42,261 bases of DNA from Desulfobacterales bacterium. Its GTDB lineage: Bacteria > Desulfobacterota > Desulfobacteria > Desulfobacterales > Desulfosalsimonadaceae. The notes under the pieces were generated by a model, which made no database searches, was not told where the DNA came from, and was given only the letters and a program-made list of their open reading frames with translations. A program made the position numbers and the translations under genes. Positions 33,869 through 42,261 of the stretch are shown here, one piece after another. Position 1 is the stretch's first letter; each line of letters starts with the position of its first letter. The stretch spans positions 1-42,261 of the forward strand of contig JAGXLR010000005.1 of assembly GCA_018334555.1 (NCBI GenBank), written 5' to 3'.

Positions 33869-34321
33869 TATTGTACAACTCCATCCGTTTGAGTTTCAGA
33901 AAAAAAAGGTCCCACGCCGCGTCCCGACACCGCCGCCCGAAACACCCGTACCGACCCCTTCAATCATTGCCGGGGGGGTTCGGCCCGTTTATTCGACGAT
34001 AAATGATAGCGGCGATACGTAAAAGCCCTCTTGTCTGTATGACTGGCAGCTTGGGAGGCAATACGCCGCAAGCATTCCATTATCGCTTACCCGCCTGATA
34101 TGGCTGCCGAAGTAATCACCGATGTCTGACTGACTGGAATAAAATCAGGATATGTGTAGATAGGGTCCATCCATAAATGGCTCTTTATGGATGGACACCA
34201 GCTTAAGGCCCCGCCACAATGCGGCAATGTTTATTATTTATTATCATAGCCTCCATTTCAAATATACCCGAAACTATCCGACAAGGCGCCCGGTGTCAAG
34301 ATAAATGGTCTTTGTTTACGG
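33869..34321. other. Intergenic region between tolQ and groEL, no gene seen
   Basis: About 450 bp without a convincing reading frame. It should hold the tolQ promoter, but no good -35/-10 pair stands out. It contains the perfect palindrome at 34165-34196. A plus-strand open frame of 90 codons that overlaps the tolQ start reads through here, but it has no family resemblance and no ribosome-binding site. Confidence 0.5.
34165..34196. repeat. Perfect 13-bp inverted repeat (hairpin) related to 23746-23838
   Basis: GTCCATCCATAAA, a six-base loop, then TTTATGGATGGAC. The same end sequence borders the element at 23746-23838, so this may be a minimal or internally deleted version of it rather than a terminator (no T-run follows). 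Confidence 0.7.
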
Positions 34322-34323
34322 CC

Positions 34324-34366
34324 CAAAAAAACGCCTTCATGCACATACCGCACATGAAGGCGTTAA
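34324..34366 (-). terminator. Rho-independent terminator of groES-groEL
   Basis: On the minus strand AACGCCTTCATGTGC and GCATGAAGGCGTT form a 12-bp or longer stem and are followed by TTTTTTT. It lies about 30 bp after the groEL stop. Confidence 0.9.
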
Positions 34367-34397
34367 CTTAAAGCGTCGTCGGGGTATGGCCGGGCGT

Positions 34398-36372
<1,975 letters not shown>

Positions 36373-36410
36373 TTCGCCTCTCCTTCTTTTCTGGTTTATC
36401 AGTAATTTTT

Positions 36411-36441
36411 TAAATGGGTTATATATTCAATAGGATTAAGG
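36411..36441 (-). promoter_or_regulatory. Possible heat-shock (sigma32-type) promoter of groES-groEL
   Basis: On the minus strand CCTTAATC and ACCCATTTA, separated by about 15 bp, resemble the CTTGAAA/CCCCATnT heat-shock consensus (the -35 is imperfect). It lies about 40 bp upstream of groES. No CIRCE operator was seen in 36373-36600. Confidence 0.35.
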
Positions 36442-36599
36442 TATATATTTCCTTCTACTTCGATCACTGCATTTCAATGACCATAGCCTCGTTTGGTTCC
36501 CTTAAATTGTGTTATGAAGAAAAATTTATCGAATCAAAATCAAGCAGTTTAGTCAGCCGGCTGGCGATTCATCGGCGATGCCTCGCTTCGGGGATAACG

Positions 36600-36917
36600 T
36601 CAGGCATCCGATGAACGACTCTCTGTTGAACTGCTATTTGTTGAGCTACTCTCTTTTGGGCTACTGTCCGTCTTTGATGTCGACTTATCGGACGCATGAT
36701 CCGACTCTTTGGACGCGGCGCTCGATGAGCCGGAATTCCGGTTCGCATAATCCGTTGCGTACCACCCGCTTCCCTTCAAATGAAACGTACTTTGTGAAAT
36801 CAATTTTTGAAGCTTACCGGCACAGTGAGGGCATTCTGTCAGCGGCGGATCAGACATTTTCTGCATAATTTCGTGCACCCGCCCGCATTCAGCGCATTCA
36901 TACTCATAGATCGGCAT
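36600..36917 (-). CDS. FmdB-family zinc ribbon protein with Ser/Thr-rich tail
   Basis: A 105-residue protein. MPIYEYECAECGRVHEIMQK and CPHCAGKLQKLIS form the FmdB CxxC...CxxC zinc ribbon (residues 8-37). STFHLKGSGWYATDYANR is a conserved continuation of the family. The remaining 40 residues are almost entirely serine, threonine, lysine and aspartate and probably disordered. The function of FmdB proteins is unsettled. This is a paralogue of the product of 12748-13239 with a different tail. Confidence 0.87.
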   Translation of the reverse strand: MPIYEYECAECGRVHEIMQKMSDPPLTECPHCAGKLQKLISQSTFHLKGSGWYATDYANRNSGSSSAASKESDHASDKSTSKTDSSPKESSSTNSSSTESRSSDA

Positions 36918-37034
36918 TTCCGAAACTCCTGTTTATGGAATAATAACAAGTAGCTATATTTATTCGCGAGTGTTATAAATCACACTCAATATAGTCAATG
37001 TTTTTAGGTTGTCAAGGGCACCCGCCCAAATTTT

Positions 37035-37574
37035 TTACGGCTGCTCGATCGGGTGAGGCGGGTCGCGCCAGTTTTCATAAAATTTCAATACCTCGGCAAT
37101 CCCGTCAATTGATAGATTGCTCAGAATCTCATTGGTTTTCGCATGAACCCGCTGTTCTTCGGCTATCCGCTCGGCTGCCGAGGCCTGGAACTGTTGCAAA
37201 AAGCGTCTGAACCGAACCACATGGATCAACTCATGGCACACAATATAGAGCAGAAAGGACTGGAATTGTAGATCCGGATGGGCCTCCAGGGCAGTCAGAA
37301 TCGAATGATCCTGCAAACAAATCTTATAAAAATCCTCGGCCTCCGTCTCGCGCAAAACATCCCTTTTTTTCAGTTTGTATTTCAAAATTTGCGCAAAATG
37401 GCCTGAAACGATTTCCATAGGCGACAGATCAGCCAATGTTTTAATATCATAGTTTAATCTGCGCAGCTGACTGGACGAGAGTTTATAAAAGTTGCTGACA
37501 AGCTCCTCGGCCATCGCAGCCGCGCTTGTGACCATTTCAAGTTGATGCGGCGTAAAGTATCTCAGCTGATCCAT
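37035..37574 (-). CDS. Uncharacterised protein with HExxH motif
   Basis: A 179-residue helical, soluble protein I cannot name. H114-E-L-I-H118 within FLLYIVCHELIHVVRFRRF is an HExxH-type sequence as in zinc metallopeptidases, and a further acidic residue for metal binding could come from EEQRVHAKTNEIL (about 139-151). No signal peptide or membrane segment is evident. It stands alone between FmdB and a repeat region, with no operon partner. It might be a metal-binding but non-proteolytic protein. The motif is short and could be chance. Confidence 0.65.
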   Translation of the reverse strand: MDQLRYFTPHQLEMVTSAAAMAEELVSNFYKLSSSQLRRLNYDIKTLADLSPMEIVSGHFAQILKYKLKKRDVLRETEAEDFYKICLQDHSILTALEAHPDLQFQSFLLYIVCHELIHVVRFRRFLQQFQASAAERIAEEQRVHAKTNEILSNLSIDGIAEVLKFYENWRDPPHPIEQP

Positions 37575-37724
37575 TTCAAGCGGGCATTGAAAATGTTATT
37601 TGTTATGAAAATGATATAGTTGCGCTCTGACAAGCATAAGCGCGTTTTTTTGCCTTTTCGGATAATCCGGTTTTTAAAAAACCATAGACAAAAATTCATT
37701 AGCCATGTTATAAATTAATGTTAT

Positions 37725-37834
37725 CTAAATTGAGCGTTTCAATTTTTTAAAAATTTAATTTTTATTTTATTTTCAGGCTATTGAATCATTTTTTAATCAA
37801 AAAATTTGAAACCCTCCGGGATTTCCAATTTAGG
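37725..37834. repeat. Family C palindromic-ended element, uninterrupted copy
   Basis: From CTAAATTGAGCGTTTCAA to the inverted end CCAATTTAGG, about 110 bp and very AT-rich. It is the intact counterpart of the A-interrupted copy at 3035-3294. It fills a third of the gap 37575-37898, in which nothing else was recognised. Confidence 0.8.
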
Positions 37835-37898
37835 TGTTACTTTTTTCAAAAGGTTTTGATAGCCTTAGTCGTATATTTCAAAGAAAGGGGGTGATCTG

Positions 37899-37994
37899 TT
37901 GGGCAGTGTGATCAAGAAGCGACGCAAAAAGATGCGAAAGCATAAACATCGAAAACTTTTAGCCAGGACACGGCATCAACGAAATAAAGGCTAA
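37899..37994 (+). CDS. AURKAIP1/COX24 domain protein (bS22-like small basic ribosomal protein)
   Basis: A 31-residue, extremely basic protein: GSVIKKRRKKMRKHKHRKLL followed by ARTRHQRNKG. This is the compact COX24/AURKAIP1 motif, found in mitochondrial ribosome-associated mS38 and in small bacterial bS22-type ribosomal proteins. The start is TTG 37899, preceded by AAAGGGGGTGAT, an excellent Shine-Dalgarno. An internal GTG (37908) would cut the conserved beginning. The gene has its own terminator 38 bp downstream. A role at the 30S subunit is inferred from homologues. Confidence 0.85.
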   Translation: MGSVIKKRRKKMRKHKHRKLLARTRHQRNKG

Positions 37995-38031
37995 AAAAAT
38001 GATATCGGTGAGCCTGTTGAAAAAAAACAAA

Positions 38032-38075
38032 CCGGGAAGGGCCCGGCCTAAAGGCCGATCTTCCCGGCTTTTTTA
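38032..38075. terminator. Bidirectional rho-independent terminator
   Basis: An 8-bp stem CCGGGAAG/CTTCCCGG encloses a second GGCC/GGCC hairpin. A T-run follows on the plus strand (after the small basic protein gene), and a T-rich tract on the minus strand (after hflC). It serves convergent genes. Confidence 0.9.
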
Positions 38076-38084
38076 TGCCAACCC

Positions 38085-39023
38085 CTAATTAGACGTCTTG
38101 CCGGAAAAATCCTTCAGGTACTTCAACAACTCCGAATCCGTGGACAAGACCAGATTGCTTGTTTTATCCAGGGACTGGGTATAGACATCCAGGGACTGGG
38201 TAAATGAGTAATATTCCGGATCCACGCTGTAAGCGTCCGCATAAATCTGGGTAGCCTTGGCATCGGCATCCCCCTTGATTTCTTCTGCCTTCCGGTAGGC
38301 GCCGGATTGGATTTCAAGCAGGTCCCGCTCTTTCTGCCCCATGATGCGCTTGGCCTCGCCCTGGCCCTCAGACCGGATCTTTTCCGCCATCTGTTTGCGC
38401 TCGGCAATCATCCGGCCATATACCGAGTCCCGCACCTTTTTCACATAGTTGACCCGCTTCATCTTCACATCGATCAGTTCGATGCCAAAGCGGTCCAGCT
38501 TTGGCTGGGAAGCCTTCAAGATCATATTGTTTAACTTCTCTCGGCCGGTTTTGATAATATCTCGCTGGGCCTCATCCTTTCCTTCCAGTGTGGTCATGGA
38601 CCGGTTGCTGGTGCGCACGGTTTCAATGAGCTCATGCGAGGTCACGGCATTTCGGACGGCCGGATTGATGATATCATCCAACCGTTTCATAGCGGAGAAC
38701 CGATCGGTAACGGTTCTGAAAAAAGCCACCGGATCGACAATCCGCCACCGGGCAAAAGCATCCACCCAGAGATAGGTCTTGTCCCGGGTCGGAATCTGTC
38801 CGGGATTGCCGTCCCAGGCCTGAATGTTTTTGAGAAAATAGTTGGGCTGCTGGATAAACGGGACCTTGAAATAAAGGCCCGGTTCAGTTTTGGGCTCACC
38901 CACCACTTTTCCGAACTGGGTTATCACAACCTGCTCCGTCTCGTCCACCACATAGGCGGCCGCATAAAATGCCACCCCTACAATGACCACAATCGCGATC
39001 AATACGATATATCTAGTTTTCAT
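38085..39023 (-). CDS. hflC: Protease modulator HflC
   Basis: A 312-residue SPFH/band-7 membrane protein with an N-terminal membrane anchor (residues about 5-25), EQVVITQFGKVVGEPKTEPG, the coiled region AERKQMAEKIRSEGQGEAKR and a C-terminal YADAYSVDPEYYSFTQSLDV segment. With HflK it forms a large cage around the FtsH protease at the inner membrane. Its start overlaps the hflK stop by 11 bp. Confidence 0.95.
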   Translation of the reverse strand: MKTRYIVLIAIVVIVGVAFYAAAYVVDETEQVVITQFGKVVGEPKTEPGLYFKVPFIQQPNYFLKNIQAWDGNPGQIPTRDKTYLWVDAFARWRIVDPVAFFRTVTDRFSAMKRLDDIINPAVRNAVTSHELIETVRTSNRSMTTLEGKDEAQRDIIKTGREKLNNMILKASQPKLDRFGIELIDVKMKRVNYVKKVRDSVYGRMIAERKQMAEKIRSEGQGEAKRIMGQKERDLLEIQSGAYRKAEEIKGDADAKATQIYADAYSVDPEYYSFTQSLDVYTQSLDKTSNLVLSTDSELLKYLKDFSGKTSN

Positions 39024-40080
39024 TTTTCACGCCCCATGCATTTTTCAGATTAAGCAGCGGCAGAACGTTTTTCTGCTCTGAATCGATGATATAAATTTCG
39101 CCGAGATTCGGCAGCACGGATCGGATGGTTTCCAGATACAACCGGCGCCGGGTAACTTCCTTTGCCTTGGCATATTCCTTGTATTGGGCCATGAACCGTG
39201 CGGCATCGCCTTCGGCCCGGTTGATGCGTTGCTTGGCATATCCCTTGGCGGCCTCGATGGTCTGCTCCGCCTCCCCGCGGGCTTTTGGAATCACCCGGTT
39301 ATATTCCTTCCGGGCCTCGTAGATCACCTGCTCCTTTTCCTGGTAGGCCTGGTTGACCTCGTTAAAGGAGTCCTGAACCGGGCCGGGCACGTTGGTATCG
39401 CCCAGCTCAATGGTTACGACGTCAACCCCCGTTTCCGCCTGATTCAAGGCCTCCTGGAGCCGGATTTCCGCCGCATTGGCGATCTCCTCCCGGCTGCTGA
39501 TCACCTCGTTGATGCTGCGGTCCCCCACCACCAGCCGCATGGTGGCCTCGGACATATCCCGGATAATGCCCTTGACATCGCGGACCTTGAATAAATAATT
39601 ATACGCATCCTTGATGCGGTACTGAACAATCCAGGGAACCACCCCGACGTTTAAATCCCCGGTCAGCATCAGTGACACATCAATGGTTTCCTGGCCCACG
39701 GAATAGGTGGTGCGGGTATCGGTCACCTTGCTCTCCTCAACGCCAAAACCTTCCTTGTAGATCCGTTTGGTTTTGACTTTTGTTACCTTTTCAAAGCCGG
39801 CCGGGAGCTTAAAATGCAACCCGGGTTGCATGGTTCGCGAGTAATCCCCGAACCGCTGCACCACGCCGACTTCGTTGACATCCACCGTATAGACCATTGA
39901 AGAGCCGAAAAACAGGAGCAGAAGGACGATAACTACGATCACCCAGCCGCCCGAGAATTTGTAACTCTTCAATTTGTTCAATACGTCATCCATTTGCGGG
40001 GGCTTTCCCCCGCCTCCGCCGCTGCTGCCTGAGCTTCGCTCACGCTGCCTCTGCTGCAGTTTTTCCCAATCCCAACTCAT
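39013..40080 (-). CDS. hflK: FtsH protease activity modulator HflK
   Basis: A 355-residue SPFH protein. The N-terminus is glycine/serine-rich with WDWEKLQQRQRERSSG, a TM helix lies at about 42-65, and the band-7 domain contains VDVNEVGVVQRFGDYSRTMQ and TNVPGPVQDSFNEVNQAYQE. It partners with HflC in the FtsH complex and precedes hflC in the standard order. Its promoter must lie in 40081-40144 or beyond the family A element at 40145. Confidence 0.95.
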   Translation of the reverse strand: MSWDWEKLQQRQRERSSGSSGGGGGKPPQMDDVLNKLKSYKFSGGWVIVVIVLLLLFFGSSMVYTVDVNEVGVVQRFGDYSRTMQPGLHFKLPAGFEKVTKVKTKRIYKEGFGVEESKVTDTRTTYSVGQETIDVSLMLTGDLNVGVVPWIVQYRIKDAYNYLFKVRDVKGIIRDMSEATMRLVVGDRSINEVISSREEIANAAEIRLQEALNQAETGVDVVTIELGDTNVPGPVQDSFNEVNQAYQEKEQVIYEARKEYNRVIPKARGEAEQTIEAAKGYAKQRINRAEGDAARFMAQYKEYAKAKEVTRRRLYLETIRSVLPNLGEIYIIDSEQKNVLPLLNLKNAWGVKNEN

Positions 40081-40144
40081 AATTTTCTTCCTATATGTTA
40101 AGATGACATGCTTTGTTCCAAAACGGCACCGCCGTCCGGAAAGT

Positions 40145-40297
40145 TGACAGTCTCGTAAAAAGTCAGTTTAGAGATGGCAAAGTAAAAAGTTCAAGATCAA
40201 GGCGCGCAAATCCCGAGGAATGCAGAGCAGTTAGCTGTACATGAAATTCCGAGGGATGAAGCGCAACACAGATATTGGACTTTTTACGAAGCCATCA
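40145..40297 (+). mobile_element. Family A MITE-like element (copy 5)
   Basis: A 153-bp copy from TGACAGTCTCGTAAAAAGTC to ACGAAGCCATCA. The flanks AAGT (left) and GAGT (right) match at 3 of 4 positions, so the target duplication has probably decayed. The internal direct repeats have diverged more than in the other copies (GAGCAG in place of GCGTAC), suggesting an older insertion. Confidence 0.85.
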
Positions 40298-40391
40298 GAG
40301 TTATTTTTTTAAAACAATTAAAAGACATGGCCGCTTAAGTCAATAAAAAAAGGCGGCTTTGACAGCCAGCCGGATGGCAATCGCTTCAATC

Positions 40392-40421
40392 TTGACAATA
40401 TCCCCGCAAGCCAAATATATA
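40392..40421 (+). promoter_or_regulatory. Candidate sigma70-type promoter of the DUF721 gene
   Basis: A perfect TTGACA (40392-40397) and TATATA (40416-40421) are separated by 18 bp. The predicted start of transcription is next to the half family C repeat, giving a leader of about 110 nt. Confidence 0.5.
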
Positions 40422-40427
40422 ATAATA

Positions 40428-40487
40428 CCTAACCCTGAAAATAAAATAGAAATTAAACCTTCAAAGAATTGAAACGCTCAGTTTAGG
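40428..40487 (-). repeat. Half copy of family C element
   Basis: On the minus strand CCTAAACTGAGCGTTTCAAT then TTTAATTTCTATTTTATTTT matches one half of the element at 3035-3294 and stops at CAGGGTTAGG. With the promoter and element A it accounts for most of the gap 40081-40540. Confidence 0.65.
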
Positions 40488-40540
40488 TAATAAACAAATT
40501 ATAAGCATCAGCCCATTTATTGACAAAGAAACGATCGGCA

Positions 40541-40858
40541 ATGACATCAGAAAACCGAAGTAATTCGGGATATACCCATATCAAAGAAATTATTGACGCC
40601 ATTCTGCCCCAGTGCCGCCGGGAATCGGATACTGAAATTGCCAGGATCCGCAAGACCTGGAATCGCGTAGTCCCCCCTGAAATGGCCGAACATGCCCAGC
40701 CGGCAGCCATTAAAAATGATATCCTCCTGGTCCATGTCAGCAGTTCCACCCTGACCCATCAGCTCCGATTCATGGTTGAAGAGCTCAAAGAACAGTTAAA
40801 TGCCGCTTCCGAATCGTATCCCATCAACCAAATAAAATTTAAAATCGGAAAAGTCTAA
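40541..40858 (+). CDS. DUF721 / DciA-like protein
   Basis: A 105-residue protein (ATG start). THIKEIIDAILPQCRRESD, IRKTWNRVVPPEMAEHAQPA, ILLVHVSSSTLTHQLRFM and INQIKFKIGKV are the standard DUF721 blocks. In several bacteria the family (DciA) loads or assists the replicative helicase DnaB, so a replication role is plausible but inferred. An upstream in-frame TTG (40520) would add seven residues; neither start has a strong Shine-Dalgarno. It lies 19 bp before the methyltransferase gene. Confidence 0.85.
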   Translation: MTSENRSNSGYTHIKEIIDAILPQCRRESDTEIARIRKTWNRVVPPEMAEHAQPAAIKNDILLVHVSSSTLTHQLRFMVEELKEQLNAASESYPINQIKFKIGKV

Positions 40859-40877
40859 ACCATGGCAAAATCTCCCC

Positions 40878-41630
40878 ATGCCTGAGCGGAGCGATGATAC
40901 CATTTTAAACGGCGCGCTTGATATCGCCCAGCCGAAAAACGGCTACCGGTTTTCGGTTGACGCATTGATTCTGGCCCATCATGTCACACCCGCTACAGAC
41001 GAGCGCATCCTCGACATCGGCACAGGCTGCGGGGTAATCCCCCTTATCCTGGCGCGTCAGTTTCCGGACGTAACCGTCCTGGGAATTGAAGTTCAATCCG
41101 AGCTCGCCCGTCTTGCCGAATCCAATGCCGCATCCAACCATCTATCCGAACGTATCCGGATTATCGAAAACGATATCCGAATGCTTTCCCCTGCTGAAAT
41201 CGGGCCGGTCCCTATCATCACCTGCAATCCACCCCACACGGCGAAAACCACCGGCCGTATCAACCCGAATGATCAAATGGCCGTTGCCAAACATGAGCTC
41301 AGGATGTCGCTAAAAACCCTTATAGAAGCGGCAAACCGGTTGTTAACCAACAAAGGCCGGCTTTTTACGATTTATCCGGCCAGTCGGATAGTAGAAGTGC
41401 TGTTGGAGATGCGGGGGGAAGGCCTTGAACCCAAACAGATCCGGACGATCCACTTTAAACCGGATACACCCGCCGGACGGATCCTCATCCAGGCGTCAAA
41501 GGGTGGTCAGCCGGGTACTGAGGTTGTCCCGCCACTGGTTATTCACAAGCCGGACGGCTCCTACACCCCGGAAGCCAGAGCCATAATGAGCCCCGGCGGC
41601 CGCAGCCATGGGGGAAGACAAGCGCCTTAG
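40878..41630 (+). CDS. TrmN6/YfiC-like tRNA (adenine-N6) methyltransferase
   Basis: A 250-residue SAM-dependent methyltransferase. The SAM loop LDIGTGCGVIPL is at about 45-56. The catalytic motif at 117-120 reads NPPH where N6-adenine methyltransferases normally have NPPY or NPPF. INPNDQMAVAKHELRMSL is the family continuation, and the N-terminus DIAQPKNGYRFSVDALILAH is characteristic of TrmN6/YfiC, which methylates A37 of tRNA1-Val in E. coli. The target here is not proven. It probably forms a two-gene operon with the DUF721 gene. Confidence 0.85.
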   Translation: MPERSDDTILNGALDIAQPKNGYRFSVDALILAHHVTPATDERILDIGTGCGVIPLILARQFPDVTVLGIEVQSELARLAESNAASNHLSERIRIIENDIRMLSPAEIGPVPIITCNPPHTAKTTGRINPNDQMAVAKHELRMSLKTLIEAANRLLTNKGRLFTIYPASRIVEVLLEMRGEGLEPKQIRTIHFKPDTPAGRILIQASKGGQPGTEVVPPLVIHKPDGSYTPEARAIMSPGGRSHGGRQAP

Positions 41631-41690
41631 GGGCATCTCACGAAAAAGCCCCGCATCACCATATCCATACGTTTTCACGGCAATTTTCAT

Positions 41691-41717
41691 TTGACACGCG
41701 TCCGCCGAACGTATAAT
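41691..41717 (+). promoter_or_regulatory. Candidate promoter of tRNA-Ser, separated from it by an element
   Basis: A perfect TTGACA (41691-41696) and TATAAT (41712-41717) are only 15 bp apart. Transcription would begin just before the TIR element at 41727-41934, so the tRNA leader would include the element. Confidence 0.45.
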
Positions 41718-41726
41718 TTTATAAGA

Positions 41727-41934
41727 CCTAAACTGAGCGATTTTCAAGTTTGCTGCAGATACGAGGAAGCGGATGTTGAGCTATAGCGGGCTATGCGAAA
41801 CATCCGCTGACAAAGTAGATGCGGCAAAATTGAAAATCCCGGAGGGTTTCAAATCTTTAAATGGGAAATTGATTTAAGCCCTTTAAAATAATATAGAAAC
41901 AAAAAATTCAAAAATTTGAAACGCTCAGTTTAGG
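41727..41934. mobile_element. Family C-ended element inserted upstream of tRNA-Ser
   Basis: About 208 bp with ends CCTAAACTGAGCG and CGCTCAGTTTAGG, a perfect 13-bp inverted repeat. TAAG stands on both sides with one-base ambiguity. Inside is a hairpin GCGGATGTT ... AACATCCGC (about 41771-41808) and an AT-rich half similar to other family C copies. It may carry its own weak promoter near its right end (TTGATT 41869-41874, TATAGA 41892-41897, 17-bp spacer). No ORF inside is credible. Confidence 0.75.
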
Positions 41935-41976
41935 TAAGATTAACAAAGCAGCTTACCCGAAAGACAATTCAGAACC

Positions 41977-42066
<90 letters not shown>

Positions 42067-42261
42067 TTTAACCTATTGAAATTATTAATTTAAATCGGTT
42101 ATTCAATAAAGTTAAAAACATATTTCAAAAAGCCCATTAAATATGGGCATTCAAACGCCATCACTGTGCCAACAGCCTGCCAACTGTAAGGAATCAGAAT
42201 ATATGAGTTAAAAACAGCATAAAATTTTCGAAATCAATTGACAATCTATACTGGATTATCA
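42067..42261. other. Terminal AT-rich region, no gene seen
   Basis: No coding region or RNA gene is apparent. A 6-bp hairpin GCCCAT/ATGGGC at 42132-42149 lies 65 bp after the tRNA but lacks a T-run, so it is at most a weak terminator candidate. Confidence 0.5.

Noticed and set aside
33750-34022. 90-codon plus-strand open frame near the tolQ start
   Set aside because: It overlaps the tolQ start on the opposite strand, lacks a ribosome-binding site and has no recognisable product.
42132-42149. Hairpin after tRNA-Ser as a rho-independent terminator
   Set aside because: The stem is only 6 bp and no T-run follows on the plus strand.

Overview
This 42.3 kb window looks like a chromosomal segment of a Desulfobacterota (deltaproteobacterial) anaerobe, probably of the Desulfobacteraceae/Desulfosarcinaceae type. 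That placement is inference. It rests on an iron-sulfur-rich FAD oxidoreductase beside a CooF/HycB-like ferredoxin and a TauE/SafE-type exporter, two FmdB zinc-ribbon proteins, LarE, a DUF3795 protein, and dense dispersed intergenic repeats. No rRNA, CRISPR array, prophage or transposase gene was seen.

Layout. 1-1123: AT-rich two-gene unit (DUF6922-like protein plus AbiEii-type nucleotidyltransferase). 1124-3480: repeat-dense stretch around rsmG and a PilZ gene. 3486-8632 (minus): redox/transport module of FAD/Fe-S oxidoreductase, four-cluster ferredoxin, EMC3/TMCO1-like (DUF106) membrane protein and a large TauE/SafE protein. Upstream on the same strand lie an AGCS sodium:alanine symporter and an acyl-CoA ligase (to 12003). 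12304-14871: DUF3795, FmdB, LarE and more repeats. 14872-16731: lysine/glutamate/proline-rich single-pass membrane protein. 16773-21429 (minus): peptide ABC transporter of the YejB/YejE type with two separate ATPases and no binding protein nearby. 21598-23688: two-PAS diguanylate cyclase. 23854-24711 (minus): rplM-rpsI. 25087-25713: CYTH protein. 25737-33868 (minus): tightly packed tolQ-tolR-tolA-tolB-pal-cpoB-ruvC-ruvA-ruvB-SAM hydrolase cluster, probably largely co-transcribed. 34398-36372 (minus): groES-groEL. 36600-40080: second FmdB, HELIH-motif protein, a 31-residue COX24/bS22-like basic protein too short for routine ORF calling, and hflK-hflC. 40541-42066: DUF721/DciA-like protein, TrmN6-like methyltransferase and tRNA-Ser(CGA).

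The most unusual content is the non-coding repeat landscape. A 153-154 bp element (called A here) occurs five times in full and once truncated. It has TIR-like ends and, in four of the five full copies, exact 4-bp target duplications. Two of these insertions, and a third by a different 142-bp element, sit inside other repeats whose uninterrupted copies also lie in this window, so filled and empty sites can be read side by side. Another terminal-inverted-repeat element (C) lies between the likely promoter and the coding part of tRNA-Ser. The elements shape gene edges: they extend the apparent rsmG and larE reading frames, supply the stop codon of the PilZ gene, and sit directly upstream of several genes. 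All functional statements are from reading the sequence; no database search was run.
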